Part shown: positions 1-12,319 of the stretch, in pieces
Numbering within the stretch: the first letter of the stretch is position 1
Layout of the letters: each line of letters begins with the position of its first letter
Assembly: GCA_009823395.1 (NCBI GenBank)
Contig: CM020503.1
Coordinates: forward strand, 5,922,501-5,986,500
DNA length: 64,000 nt
Reading direction: 5' to 3'
From: Thamnaconus septentrionalis
Taxonomy: Eukaryota > Chordata > Actinopteri > Tetraodontiformes > Monacanthidae
The notes under the pieces: generated by a model
Told to the model about the DNA's origin: nothing
The model's database searches: none
The model's input: only the letters and a program-made list of their open reading frames with translations
Made by a program: the position numbers and the translations under genes

Positions 1-48
1 CAGGCAGGGAGTCCTGTCTCCTATGGAGTGGAGGGAACATGGCTGACG

Positions 49-104
49 TACACACACACACACACACACATACACACATACACACACACTAGGCACACAC
101 ACAA
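49..104. repeat. Imperfect CA microsatellite
   Basis: CA repeats interrupted by T and by AGG, within otherwise unremarkable sequence. Confidence 0.9.
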
Positions 105-212
105 GAGCTGGGTCCTGATTAGACACTATATGATACAGTCCCGAGTGTTAGATAGTGTCGGGGAGGGTAGTGTGTTATTTTATGCCCAGAACACAAGTAT
201 CCCATGGGTAAA

Positions 213-215
213 TGT

Positions 216-250
<35 letters not shown>
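213..250. repeat. Compound (TG)n(AG)n microsatellite
   Basis: Fourteen TG units followed directly by five AG units. Confidence 0.95.
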
Positions 251-353
251 TGCAGACAGCACATCTCCCAGCTGAGACAGAGGAGGGAGCAGCTCGGCTC
301 CCGCTGGCGCTCTCAGCGGGCTGACACAGAAAGCCAGTTCGAGGCCATTAAAT

Positions 354-361
354 CTTTTATA
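354..361 (-). promoter_or_regulatory. TATA box candidate on the rara strand
   Basis: Minus-strand TATAAAAG within TTTGTATAAAAGATTT. It lies 130 bp downstream (rara orientation) of a perfect CRE and next to a CpG-rich block, so it could serve an alternative promoter inside the rara intron. No initiator or exon was recognised after it. Confidence 0.3.
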
Positions 362-483
362 CAAATGAACAGCGGGGAAGACTCGCAGAAAGTGAGAAAA
401 TGGGGATGAAGAGGAGGAGCGAGAAAGAGAGAGAGAGATGCCCGCACGGGCGGAGGGGGGAGGGGAGCGGCGAGGGCACGCCG

Positions 484-491
484 TGACGTCA
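484..491. promoter_or_regulatory. Perfect cAMP response element (TGACGTCA)
   Basis: The 8-bp palindrome TGACGTCA sits in a longer near-palindrome, CCGTGACGTCAC followed by ACGG. The full CRE contains a CpG, is rare by chance and is the binding site of CREB/ATF factors. It lies in a CpG-rich context. Confidence 0.45.
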
Positions 492-675
492 CACGGCGAG
501 GAAGAGGAGGGGAGGGGCTGTGATGGGGGGGATTCCAAAAGGAAAAGGAAGGTTGTCGCGGGAAGGAAGAGAAAACCGTTTTTTCCTCCGAAATGCAAGT
601 GGCAGAAATGTGTGGAGGGGCACTCAATCAAACCTGTGAAAACATCATGTGTTCGTGACTCTCTTATAACCTTCA

Positions 676-676
<1 letters not shown>

Positions 677-731
<55 letters not shown>
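677..731. repeat. (CA)n microsatellite
   Basis: Uninterrupted CA array of about 55 bp inside the CpG-rich block. Confidence 0.97.
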
Positions 732-734
<3 letters not shown>

Positions 735-1059
735 CCCCACAGCTTCGGACACGAATGGTTTCTGGAAACAGCGCCAGCGTCGTCGTCATTACGCTTCATT
801 AGCGCCGCCGCCATAATGGACCGGCGTGCAGCGTCCCTCCGTCTCCCGTCACGCCGCTCCGCTCCTGGCACCAGGCGGAAGGTCCATCAGCGCTAATGTG
901 CGGAGCAGCTATTTGTTTGCCGGCAGGTAACGCGGCAAAAAAAGAACGTTTGTGCGGCAGTGAGGCGGAACCGTTAATATTGGTTTTTGCTATGAAGTCG
1001 TTCAGGCGTTCAAATTGGGGTGCGAGTAGGTTCCAAATTGGAAGTAAGTTTAAAGTGGT

Positions 1060-1275
1060 GCCGTTCGAGGAGATGGTTGTGGGTTCCATTCCCAGTCTCC
1101 CAGAGAGTCTGGGTGAGTTCTCTCCAGGAACTCGGACTTCCTCCCACAATCCAAAGACGTGCATGTTTGGCTGATTGGCAACTCTAAATGTCAATTGCTG
1201 TTGATTTTTCTCTCTGTGGTCTCGCTATAAACCTGCCCAGGGTGAAACCCTGATGGACTCCAGCACCCCGACAGC
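1060..1275 (+). repeat. Teleost interspersed repeat (L2/SINE-like 3' region)
   Basis: Contains phrases such as CTCTCCAGGAACTC, CTTCCTCCCACA, TCCAAAGACGTGCATG, GGCAACTCTAAATG and CAGGGTGAAACCC, then GACTCCAGC. This succession is typical of an abundant fish interspersed repeat, and a second copy with the same order occurs at 32160-32413. Family name is from recall; diverged and 5'-truncated. Confidence 0.6.
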
Positions 1276-2164
1276 CCTGAGTGCAGAGAAACTCAGGGGT
1301 CATCTGGCAAAGATACAAGGAACTGGAGGAAATACAGAGAAAAGCTCATGCAGGTTTTATACTGGCTATCTGCTGCATGTACTGTTTTCGTCCAATTATG
1401 GAGGCCTGTCATCCACAGTCATAACCTGAGGAGTCCTTCCTCGCCAAGTCGTTAATGTCAGTGTTTCCTGAGGGGAAGATGCCAAAAAAGAAAGAAGAAG
1501 AAGAAGAAGAAAATGATCAGTTGAGCATCCCTTCCTGGATCTGTGATCTTCGTGGAAGGATCTCACACTTTGCATAAACTCTGACCGCCACCATATTTAG
1601 CCTGTCTGAACCTGACCGGACCGATCAGCATCCTCTGGAACTAAAAGAAGAAGATGAGTGCTTGGCTTCCGGGTGAAGTGAGGAGCAGAGCTGGAAGTGC
1701 AGCCGAGCTGTGGGAGTTTCCCTTTTTCTCAGCGGCTCTCTGGCGGAGCGGCGGGGGAGGATCAGACGAGAACCCCGGCAAGACTGAGCAGTCGTGAATA
1801 GATCCCCCTGCTTCAGATGCGGGATGCTAATGCACGGCGCGATCGTTGGTATAATGAACCAGGCCTCGGCGCGATGAGCAGCAGGGTGTGTCGAGGCGTG
1901 CACGCCCACAGCCTGATTATTCTCAGCTTTGAAGGTTGGAAGGGGGAAACGGGCTAAAGCAGCTTTTGGAGCTGCCGATCGCTGCTTCTGCTCAATTAGG
2001 TTCTGTGCATGTAGCTGGCGCGCAGAGCAAAACCCAAACCAAACAACCAAAACGATCCAGGAGGAGAAACTGCAGGAATCTCATTTACCACAAACGTCTA
2101 GTCTTCCAAAAAAAGGCAAAAACAAAGGCGTGTTTGCAAAATAATAATAAAATTCCAACACGCC
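1276..2164. other. Intronic sequence, no gene seen
   Basis: A short (GAA)n tract at 1494-1511 and moderately GC-rich sequence at 1620-1900. No coding potential or known element recognised. Confidence 0.5.
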
Positions 2165-2211
2165 AACACACACACACACACACTCACACACAAACACACT
2201 CACACACACAC
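2165..2211. repeat. Imperfect CA microsatellite
   Basis: CA array with T and A interruptions. Confidence 0.9.
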
Positions 2212-2451
2212 CTTGCATCCAAAACCAAAAGAACTCAACAAACAGCATTTGGCCTAAATTGAATAATTTCCTCCAGTTTTTTTCCACTGTTACTTCCAAA
2301 ACTGTAATGAAAAGATAAACACGCAAAGAAAACTGCACATGACTCAGTTCTCCATTAGCACCTCGTCCCCACCTGCTGTTGATCAATCAAAACAGCAGAA
2401 ATTATGTTTACTCCTCTGGCTTTGCTTTCTGCAAACAAGCATAAAAATGGC

Positions 2452-2485
<34 letters not shown>

Positions 2486-2486
2486 G
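2452..2486. repeat. (GA)n microsatellite
   Basis: GA array with a single A insertion. Confidence 0.9.
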
Positions 2487-2864
2487 TGCAATTACACTGC
2501 AAAGAACTTAAACAGTTGACATAATAAATTCAACAAACATCTGCAGTGGCACTGATTTGTCCTGCAAATGCCTTCAAGATGCTGTTATAATTTAATAATG
2601 ACTTTTTTCCCCGAGACGACGGCTGCACTTGGTTTGAGCGGCGCAATAGGCAAATCATCCCCTCTCTTCCCTCCCTCCCCCTTCCCCCTCCCCCGCCGCC
2701 TCTCTCAGCAGAGTGATAAACGCCGTCTGCCGGCCGTTAGTTTGGGGAGTCCTGACAGCCGCCCCAATAAAGCGCTCTATTTTCTCCCTGTTTGCCGGGT
2801 TTGTCGGGGGCCCAGAGGAAGTGAGATAACGCTGGAGCGGGAGGGAGGAAGGCATCGGCGCCGT

Positions 2865-2923
<59 letters not shown>
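2865..2923. repeat. (CA)n microsatellite with CAG tail
   Basis: About 58 bp of CA, followed by a short imperfect CAG tract (2922-2943). Confidence 0.95.
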
Positions 2924-2924
<1 letters not shown>

Positions 2925-3236
2925 CAGCAGAAGCAGCAGCAGCACACACACATGATTGCCGGGAATATTCCAATTCTTGAGAAAAACTGTGCCAAAGACA
3001 AACCCTCTGTGGGCCGAGTGGCCAGAAAACAGTGGAAAAAATGAGCGAAATCACTTTTATTCCCCATTTTTGCTTTTTGTTACACACACAAACAGGCAGA
3101 CACGCACAGACGAGGATGTCGCCATCGCAAATGTCAGCAGACATTCAGCCACACTCTATATGCAGAGCCCGCATGTGTGTTTCTTCTGAGACGCGCGTGC
3201 TGAAATGTTCAATCTTCTGGTGAAAATGTGCCGCTG

Positions 3237-3248
3237 CACGTGCACGTG
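3237..3248. promoter_or_regulatory. Two abutting CACGTG E-boxes
   Basis: CACGTGCACGTG lies within a (TGCACG)n-like palindromic run. CACGTG is the canonical bHLH (USF/MYC/CLOCK) site. It could equally be a short tandem repeat without function. Confidence 0.25.
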
Positions 3249-3889
3249 CACATAGCACGCACATGTAGCATGTTGGTTTATATTTTAGGACATAAAACGC
3301 AGCTACGTCTCCATTGAAATTTTGCCACATCCGTGCATATTTTACTCTTGCTGGTAGCGTTGTGTATTTCTGAACGAGTGAAAAAAACAAACAAACAATC
3401 GATTAGCCGGGCTTCTAATTAAGCCCTCCAGTGGAAATGTGACCGTCCAATAAGCTGCTTCCATGCGGTATGAAGGGGAAACCCCCAGCCCCAAGCTTCT
3501 GCGGGATCTTCCAGGGAGATTAAAGGGGGTCAGTGGATCTTTAGAAGTTGTGAAGGTGTGTTAGGGATGATCACTGAGCGCATTACACGCACGCAAAGTC
3601 AATAAAAGGAATAAATTGTGGCTGAATGGGAGCGGACGAGCTCCCGGTGGTGAGGCTGAATGGAGGACCAGGCTGAGCTGCACACACATTGAACACAGAA
3701 ACTACACACACACACACATACGCAGAGCGTGAACCGAGCCCGCAGCTCATGCCTGTGCAGCACGTCTACATGGTGGTTTGGGATATTTGAACAAGCTGTG
3801 CAAACTTTTCACCTGTCCACCTGCCTCACAACAATCACTCCAATCATTTCTGGAACTCTGCAAAGCGTTTACATTTCATTGCCTGCCAC

Positions 3890-3892
3890 ACA

Positions 3893-3929
<37 letters not shown>
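3890..3929. repeat. (CA)n microsatellite
   Basis: CA array of about 40 bp with one G interruption near its start. Confidence 0.95.
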
Positions 3930-3931
<2 letters not shown>

Positions 3932-4421
3932 TCTTTCCCCTCCTTTCTTCACTGATGGATAGCGGTGAGGGAGTGTCACACCACGCACATAAAAGCATAA
4001 AAGCGACTGGATCGCGTGGGCGTCGTCAGGTTTTTCTTCTCACAGGTTAACAGAGGAGTGACCGTCTGAAGAAAGAAGGCAGTGGTGGTGGTGGTGGAGG
4101 AGGACGAGACGAGTCGTCAAAAGGAGACGCAGGAAGACGAGAACAAACAATAAAGCTCCGGCTCTTGGGATGGAGCCGCTCGAAAGAGGAATCCCACCTG
4201 GTAGCAATTTAAGGGCCTGCCTGGTAGAGCAGGGCCCTGGGAAGGAAAAATAATGCCTGTTGGGTTGGTGGTTTCATTTTTCAATCAAATAAATCACGAC
4301 CTTACAGAAAATAATTTTTGTCTTTTAATGGCCTCCCCGACGTTTGAAGTCCCTCAAGGGACGGCCAGCTTTGAAGTCCTGAGCAGCGAGGAGTTAACTT
4401 CCCTCTCTCGGCCGGCCTGCC

Positions 4422-4427
<6 letters not shown>

Positions 4428-4460
<33 letters not shown>
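4428..4460. repeat. (TG)n microsatellite
   Basis: TG array of about 33 bp. Confidence 0.95.
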
Positions 4461-4465
<5 letters not shown>

Positions 4466-4713
4466 CGTGCATGTAAGATTGAGCAAGCGTTTTGCTGCCT
4501 TTGCACAGCTCTGAAAAACAACACCTCGAGTAAAACAGGCATATAAACTTTGCACGCACGCAGCCTTCACTGACTGCTAGCATAAAACACCAACTGCAAA
4601 AAAAACAGAAAGAAAGGAAGCAACAATATCCAACACAGTCACATTTACACTCCAGCGAAATGTGCAATGAATCCTTCTTTACAACCCCCTGAATAACAAT
4701 ACAATTATTAATG

Positions 4714-4715
<2 letters not shown>

Positions 4716-4776
<61 letters not shown>
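4716..4776. repeat. (AAT)n trinucleotide array
   Basis: About 20 uninterrupted AAT units. Confidence 0.97.
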
Positions 4777-4777
<1 letters not shown>

Positions 4778-5477
4778 CAACAATCATCATAGCAACATCA
4801 TGAATGGTGATGACTTCCTGTATAAACTGGGTGTTCCTGTTTGTACGATTTTAAAAAGGAAAGACAAAAGAAGGCTTCAGGTCCAAATTGAGTTTCAGAA
4901 AATGACTCATGCGATTCACAGTGAAGAATATGATCCGTCTTATTGGTTGCATTTTTCTTCAGTGCCCCCCCGCACACAAGAACGCTGGGCAAATGTTCAG
5001 GCTAAATTAGATGGAAGCAAATTTAATTCTGAGCCTTAAAGGCAGAGAGACGTCAGCGATTTACGGCACAATGAAAACAACTTTACAGCCTTCCATTTTT
5101 AAAAAATAAAACGTCTTATTTCATTTTAGCAGGCTTTGGAGCTTCAAACAGAAAAGAGATTCCACTGTGTTTTTTTCATTAACAGAAATTCATCTCCTTC
5201 AAGTACAAAGACAGCGCGACTGGCGTCCAGGAGCTCAGATGAGTAAATGTTGGATTCAACTTAATATCGAGCTATGTCACCTCGGCCAGTGGCTCCACCG
5301 GCTGAGCACTTGACCTTTAACGGGACGACAACAATGAGAGAAGAAGTCGGAATGTGAAACCGTGTTTGGGAAAAAAAAGAAGAAAAAACTCCCCTGGTTT
5401 GAGGCCCAGTTTTGAACAGGCTGGTTTTTAAACCTGGAGTTACAGTTACAGAGGAGACATGTGAATGTGCACGAACG

Positions 5478-5484
5478 CACGCAC

Positions 5485-5524
<40 letters not shown>
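5478..5524. repeat. (CA)n microsatellite
   Basis: CA array preceded by ACGC variants. Confidence 0.95.
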
Positions 5525-5529
<5 letters not shown>

Positions 5530-5639
5530 CACCTCACAAGGGAAAACTACGTCAGCTTCTGGGCACACGAGCAGACGCGCCGAGAGTGTCGACAGACAGA
5601 CGACTACCTTCATGATAAAGACTTAAAATATTCCCCTTC

Positions 5640-5905
5640 CAAACGTTTTCCCTTGAAGCTCGTCCACCACTTTCCGAGGCGGCGCCGCGGCGCAGGCCGA
5701 GCTGGTTTTGACATAAGGGCTATTTTTCAAAAGGTCTCCGAGACGCCGGCTCTTGACAGCACATCTGCCAGGACTGCCGGCGGGGAGCGGAGGAGCCGTA
5801 TAGCTGTCTCCCTGCGCAGAGCCGCTCTAATGCTCTCCAGAAGCACGTCAGCCGGACTCGGCAGTGGGGGCCGCTAACACGCTAACGCGCTAAACGCGGG
5901 CGCGC
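5640..5905. other. CpG-rich intronic block
   Basis: Dense in CpG, with GGCGCCGCGGCGC near 5680. A short tandem of CGCTAAC-like units follows at 5873-5895. It may be regulatory; no promoter core was identified. Confidence 0.3.
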
Positions 5906-5929
5906 GCACAGGAGCCTTTCTGCTAGGGT

Positions 5930-6715
5930 GTTCAATCATCAGGTAAACGTCCGGTGACAAAGAGAAGGTGTGGACGCTTCCCGCACTTCATCAAAGGCTA
6001 ACAAAAAAACAAAAAAAACACACACCCACGTCACCAGGCGGAACAACGCAAGTCGCATAAGCCTGGCTAGCGCTGTGTACACACGGCAGTCATCGGCCCT
6101 ATTAGCAGTCTGCAGGCCGGTGAGATGAATGGCCGTGTGGGCGGATGGATGGATGTTTGCTTACAGCCTATTCACTGCCTAATGTGCTTCAGATAGAGGA
6201 CACCACCGCCGGTGGGAAAGACGGCAGGAGCATCTCGCACCAGGTGGAGGGAGGCACGAAAAAAAAGAAGAGGGGAAGACCCCAAAAAAAGTTGCTTGTG
6301 AAAGAAGTTGCGCAGAATAAACAGCGGACAAGGGAAACAGAGTGAGCGGAGGTTTTGGAAGCTGCCAGACGGGAAGAGGAGCCGGAAGGGGATGAAAGAA
6401 AAACACGAGACGGGTGAACAGAGCGAGGTGGTGAGAGCCAGAGTTTGGCCGAGTGCTTACAGGAAATACTTCTGTTTGATGAGTAAATATTGAATCAGCG
6501 AAAGCCTCATATCTGAACCAGCTGACACCCCCCCTGCCACCGCCGGCTCCGCCCTTCCCTGTCTGTTAACAGCCAACAGAGGCGTCTCACCTCCAGTCAC
6601 CGGCATCAACACGAACACATGACGCGACGCTGCTGCAACTGCTGCTGCAGCCTGGACCAGAGAGAAAGAGAGAAACGTGAGCAGGGATGTGATCCACTAC
6701 TGCTGTGGCCACTTA
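5930..6715. other. Intronic sequence, no gene seen
   Basis: Mixed unique sequence with A-rich runs at 6000-6020 and 6260-6290. No repeat family or exon recognised. Confidence 0.5.
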
Positions 6716-6717
6716 AC

Positions 6718-6965
6718 GGTCCCATGTTGTACCCACTTCAGATTTATATTTATTTTTAAATATTAGCAGCCTCCTGCTAAGATCGCTGGCTGTTGCAGCT
6801 GTTGTTAGCAGGAGTTAGCTTCCCCGCTAAAGCCGGCGGCGCTGTATTGGACCTGCTGCACATTTGGAAGGAAGAAAGTCTCTGATGATTGACCACCGGG
6901 TTTCGGAGAGGTACCCATGCCCACTGTGACATCACAAAGGGCTAAGTTTCCAGAACTGCTTTCTA
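6718..6965 (+). repeat. Interspersed repeat with CRE-like core, copy 1 (diverged)
   Basis: Begins with a GTCCCATGTTGT motif and ends with TGTGACATCACAAAGGGCTAAG. The TGTGAYRTCACAAAGG core recurs at 22806, 29690 and 33693. I recall a common fish repeat that starts GGTCCC(A/G)TATT and contains this core; this copy is the most degraded. Confidence 0.4.
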
Positions 6966-7149
6966 AAAAACAAACAAACAATAAAAAGGCGAAAGCAGCA
7001 AAAGAAGCAAAAGGCCAGAAGACTCTTTATCAGTTTCAGACACACGTTCATTATGGTCGCTGCACCACTGGTCATTTGCACAGAGTGAGAATCTGCTCCT
7101 GATTCTTTGGTGAAGGCTCTGTCTGGGCCTGCCGTGATTTAGGATGCCT

Positions 7150-7265
7150 GTGGGGGCCCTTGGCTCTCCCTCCCCTCCCTCCCCTCCCTCCTCTTCCCCT
7201 CCCCCTCCTCTTGATCTTTCCCTCCCTCTTCCTACCCTCCTCTCCAGTCTTGTCTCTTTCTTTCA
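7150..7265. repeat. Pyrimidine-rich low-complexity tract
   Basis: Repeated CTCCC units on the plus strand; purine-rich on the minus strand. A C homopolymer run follows at 7338-7350. Confidence 0.8.
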
Positions 7266-7729
7266 AAGAATGAGCGATTGGACGGCTTTCTGGGTCAGAG
7301 GAGGAGGTCTGGGGGTTGACCTTCGGTATGTAGTGTCGCCCCCCCCCCCCCTTTCTGATCCGCCTCTTATTCCTTTAAGATGTCCCGCTTCGCTCGCGGC
7401 CTTAAACGAACCGTTTCTTGGCGCTTTTCGGCGGTGACTCACAATGCATTCCAGCGCGACGCACGCCGGTGACCCTGTTGCAACACAACCTTTACATTTG
7501 GAGCGTTGCCGGCAGGCTGAGTAATGTGCGGCTGGAAATGCAAACCTTTGAGCTGACTGACGTCAGGAGGCTCTGCGAATAATGTCGCTGTGACACAAAC
7601 GGGACAGAAACAAGTGTGTCAGTTGTCGGGACGGGACGAGATTCCGACGCTGTGAGGATCCCAGGCAGATATATTACAGCGACAGGGTGAGTTGCCATGG
7701 TGTTATTTTGCAAAATAAACAGTATTGAA

Positions 7730-7920
7730 CAAAATCTATGTCATTTGCAAACATAAAAAATGGATTTGTACCATTTAAATATGCCTTTATGATATATTAA
7801 AGTAATATTAATAGTCTTACTTTAGACTGTACATGATATAAGATGCACATACTAATGGTCTGATGGTTTTAATACCATAGCTTTTTTTGCTTTTTTTTTT
7901 TTTTTTTTAAATTGTGACGT
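7730..7920. other. AT-rich segment
   Basis: Strikingly AT-rich relative to its flanks, ending in a T run at 7894-7909. No family recognised. Confidence 0.5.
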
Positions 7921-8885
7921 ACCTTGAAAGCAATAACGGTCGCATGACCACTCATGTCATGGCCAATGACTGTCACGTGTCCCTCAGCTCCAATCAGAGC
8001 CCCTGAAACAAGGGTGACCGCTGGAGCGTCAGGTGAGTAACGAGGGCTTGAAGGCCGACCCTCCCCGAAGAGCACAGAAAAAACACCCGGCCGGCAGGAA
8101 GTGGTCTGTCGTCGGGAATCCACGCAATAATGCAGGGGACGAAACAAAAGCAGAATCCTGTTTGATTACAGAGGAGCGATCCGATGGCCTGAGCGTGGGG
8201 GTCTGGCTACCGCAAAGTAAAACAAAGGCCGTGTGTAACAGGAAGAACGCTCACGGTGGAGAAAAACAATCGGCAATTTCTCTTCCGCCTCGATCCCAAC
8301 TGGAGTGAACCCCCTGCAGCGTCTTGCCCAGCTGGGGCCACTTTGTGCACCACTTGTGTATGAGTGCGAAGATAAAGAGTAGATGATTTGTCCAAATCAG
8401 GGATTCAGAGGCTTGTCAGGCTGTCCTGTTTCAGCTCGTCACGCCGACCAACGGTGATTTTATCTTGGCAGGAGCTCACGGGTCAGCGTCGGGCTGCTCG
8501 GCAAGGCCGCCGTGTGTGACTCAACCGACGCCGTGAGCGGAAACTGTGTTTTGAATGGGCCCAGAAAGAAAAATAGGACTTAAAAACAAATGAAAGTACA
8601 ATAAACAAGAGGGCAAAGGCGGATAAACGAAGGAAGCCAAAACAGTGATTTGAAACATTCTCCGTTACAGACACGACCATAGCAGCAAAACACTGTCTAA
8701 ACAACATGATCATCCACAAGCGCATTTTATTGCACAAAGATGTCAGCCAAACATGAAGGAACTTTGTTTGGCTGCGCAGGGTGAAAAGTTTGCTAGCTAG
8801 GCTATCTAGCAGAAGGATTGGGACAGTCGCTGTTTGGGGGGAGGGGCTTAGCAGAGGTTATAGTCAGTTATTAATCTAGCAAGCG

Positions 8886-9310
8886 AAGGCCTCGTGCACA
8901 CCGAGACGAAAAATCTTTTTTCTGATCATATGGACGTTTCATCCACATGGAGTTGACGCTTTGAATGAATGAATCAAATCTCGAAAGACCACACTTGCAT
9001 TTCCATGTTTACAGTCCTTTCAGCATCTTCTCTTGAACAATGATGCCATAGCCCTGCCCCTTCCCTAACGCGCATGCAATACCAGCAACAATGACAGATG
9101 GCAGCGTTGCCTTCTTTCGACAACCACACTAAAAGTCGACTTTCTCACACGTGTATTGATTCATATTCATCCTTTTATAAGTTAGTTTACATTTTATGTG
9201 AACTACTTCATTTCTTCTTCTGTTTTTTGGTGTCTTTCTGCAGCAACGTCACAGCGCCACTTACAGGCCCCGCATATATACTGCAGTGTTTTCATTCAAC
9301 AACGCATTCT
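8886..9310 (-). repeat. Teleost interspersed repeat (unnamed family)
   Basis: On the minus strand it reads through a GCCACTTAC-type motif, a TTTACATGGAAATGC motif, a CATCCACATGG-like palindrome, TTTTTCGTCTCGG and GTGCACGAGGCC. I recall this order from a widespread fish repeat. A 19-bp segment (9251-9269) occurs as an exact reverse complement at 43186-43204. Confidence 0.45.
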
Positions 9311-9399
9311 TTGATACAATTCCATGTAGATGGGAAACCTTTTTATGCGGAGAAACACAACGAGGCCTTGGACTGTATCCAGCGTTGCAGGATCACTTG

Positions 9400-11140
9400 A
9401 GTCCCAGCTGACTGGAATTCAAATTTACGATAAACATTTTCATTTTTGTGGCGTGACAGTGTGGTGGAAACAAATGTGCCTAAGAAAAAAAGCTGAATGA
9501 CTGTCACGTTCCCAGAGCGTCTGGTGTGACTGTGAGAGAGTGTGAACATCTGTTTGTTGCACGAGACAGACCGAATTAGGGAGTAAATCAAGGCATAATG
9601 CACACCAGTGGTTTGGAGGGCCAGTGGAAACAGAGCCATGTCAGTGTAACTAATCACATCCTCCTACAGTGCGACTCGGGGAAGAGGAGATCGATTGGCT
9701 CGCAACGGAGGGGGTGAAGGGGGGAGGCAGAGAGGAAAAAGCAGTGAAGAAGAATGAGAGATGTTTCAGGTGCCTCTTAGCGCTGATCACAGGCCGACCG
9801 CACAACAGCTGTTCAGAGCCGATGAGAGCACAGAAAGGACTGAGGCTGTGAAATAAAGAGAGATCTGAGAGCAACAGAGGGTGAAAATTAAAGCCAAACT
9901 TTGGGGGAAAAAAACCCTGGCGTGACACACTCGATGCGCTGACGTAAAGAAACAATGACGCGCAAATGTGGTGCAACCAAACAATGAACCCAGGACGTTT
10001 GGAAAAAGCGGGAACGGGAAAAGGTGGAAAGTTAGAAATTGCGGCGCGGAGATCATAAATAAAATGGAAGCAGATCCAATCTCCACTCCTCTCGGCTCCG
10101 GTATTGAATCCCTCATGTTTAAAACTGCTACACTTAAAGGATGAGACGTGCTACTCCGACTCCTGACTTATTCATGGGAAAGCATCGCCACTCCTATAAA
10201 TCTATCAGCACAAACATTTGCACACGGAGACGCACAACAGCCCTGCAAGTGAGTCTCCTCCTCCGAGGGGGACAGACCTGATCTCCGATAGGAAGATAAA
10301 TCGTGCGCCCGACCGCACCACGATCGCACGGCCGATCGCAAATGACGCAGGAATTTACGGTCCACAGCTGTGCGTTCGGGGGAAGCGCATTTAGACAGGA
10401 TGAACTATTCAGGCGGAATCCATTCTTCTTGATAAAAGAGCAGTTTTCATTGATTTGCATGCGCAGGATCGCATGCGGCTCTGCATCTGTAATCACTGCA
10501 GTAAAACACACACAGGGGCGTTTTGTATTTGGAAACTGACTTATTTCCCTTTGCAGAAAACTCCAAAATCATTGCTCTCCAACTACGACGCGTTTGTGTG
10601 AGTCATTCTATCTCAGTGTTATGAAACGCAGCCCGTGGGTACACTGAGAGAGCAAAGAGGAAGCACGTGCACGGGCTCATCTTTCACAAGACAAGGAAGT
10701 GAAAGAGGCAATAAATACACTCAAGGGCACAGAGAGTGCTGAAAGGTCCTACGCAGCGACCATCGTGATCAGATCTTTGTGTTGCATTTACAACTTGCAG
10801 CTGAGCAGTGGCAGCATCACATATCCAAAGACACCTCTAAAGACCAGCAGGAGACAGAACATTTCATCCTCTGTTCACTGCTGCCAGCTCGCTTATGGGT
10901 TTTTTGACCAAACGTGGCGCTTTGTTGTAACTACGGCTAAGTGCAATTGGGCGTCAGTGCAACAAGCAGCCAGTTTCGACAAGATCAGAGATAGCGAAAG
11001 AATTTTTCATTTTCCGAGGCTTCGCTGACGAGCTGACGAGCTGCGACACCGACCGGACCCTTCGAAAAAACCAAAAGAGCAAAAAAGACAGAAATTCTCA
11101 GAACTCTGCTGATGATCTGGAAGCGGCAGGATGCACTGTG
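9400..11140. other. Intronic sequence, no gene seen
   Basis: Unique-looking sequence of average composition. Open frames on both strands are short and resemble nothing I know. Confidence 0.5.
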
Positions 11141-11260
11141 CCACCCACAGAAGTATCTGATGCCACACTTAGGCCCTGTAAGGCGCTAATGCCGTCAGCG
11201 CCACATTATCTTGCCGCTCTGAGGAGGCCGTGCGCTAATGCTAGCAGACAGGCCTGAGGT
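11141..11260. promoter_or_regulatory. Candidate conserved non-coding block
   Basis: Complex, GC-balanced, repeat-free sequence containing two copies of GCGCTAATG (11184-11192 and 11233-11241) in the same orientation, 49 bp apart. Similar 9-mers occur at 797, 890 and 12271. Conservation cannot be tested here. Confidence 0.3.
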
Positions 11261-12111
11261 TAAGTGTGGCCAGGGGCCCCTCAGTGGAGGTGCCAAGAGA
11301 GAGCTGGTGGCCCAATAAGCTTCCCAGCGAACAGAGCTCTCTTAGGGGCCTTTGCGCAACACAGCCGGGCCATTGTGCCGCAGCTGAAAAAGCGCATTAG
11401 CTGCCGAGGGAGAAAGGAAAGGGAAAAAAAGGGCTTTCCCCTCTGCAACCCCTGGACGTCCAGCAAAGCTGCGCTTGATAATTCAATCGCACTGAGCGCC
11501 GTGCAGGGCCGACCCCGCACCGCTAGACCCCCACCACCACCACCACCACCCCATCCGACTCCTCTACTTGCCTCGTCTCCTCCATTAGGTAACTGCCCTA
11601 TATTTTACAGATGCCGTCATCCCGGCCGCTTATCAAAGGACAATAGAGGAATGATGCCTGGGAGAGGGAGTCATTGACATTTGAATGTGCGCGGCGGCTT
11701 GAGTTATGGCTGCGCGCGATGGCTGCCGCATAAAGGGCACAGGGAGCGAGAGAGGCGGGGAGCGTGCGCGCGCATGTGCGCTTCTTGCACGGAGGTTACG
11801 GAGAGGGGAAGAGGAGATAAAAGGGAACGAGAAGAGGGTCAGCGCGGGAGCGGGTTGAAGAAGAGGATAGGGAAGCCGCATGGAGAGGGGGGTTGGGGTG
11901 GGGGGTAGTTCTTATCGCTTTACCCTTGTCTTGACTCACTCGTGGGGCCCTTTGAAGAGCCGGAGATACTGGCGCTGGCACATCACAGGCAGAGATTTAG
12001 ATTATGCCAGTGTTTACCCAGCTGAGTGCCGCCGCATGGCTGCCGGCGACAGCCTGCTGCTGCTGTTTCAAGTTCTTATGACCCGGCCACGGCTTAAAGC
12101 GCCCGCCGTAC

Positions 12112-12132
12112 AATATATATAGTATATATATA

Positions 12133-12230
<98 letters not shown>

Positions 12231-12234
12231 TATA
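12112..12234. repeat. (TA)n microsatellite
   Basis: About 120 bp of TA with occasional GTG and C variants, followed at 12296-12319 by a short TG array. Confidence 0.97.
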
Positions 12235-12319
12235 AATGCCCACGCTGCCGAGGAGAGCTCTCCCCTCCGTGCGCTAATGTGTCACTATGTGCTGGTGTGT
12301 GTGTGTGTGTGTGTGTGTT

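Larger units (their letters stand above)
430..961. promoter_or_regulatory. CpG-rich block (candidate intronic promoter or enhancer)
   Basis: Apart from an embedded CA array (677-731), this block is dense in CpG compared with neighbouring sequence, especially 430-520 and 780-960. It contains a perfect CRE and two copies, in opposite orientation, of the 9-mer GCGCTAATG (797-805 reverse, 890-898 forward). Vertebrate RARA uses a second, downstream promoter for isoform 2; this block lies on the correct side of the A1 exon, but the A2 exon was not seen. Confidence 0.3.
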
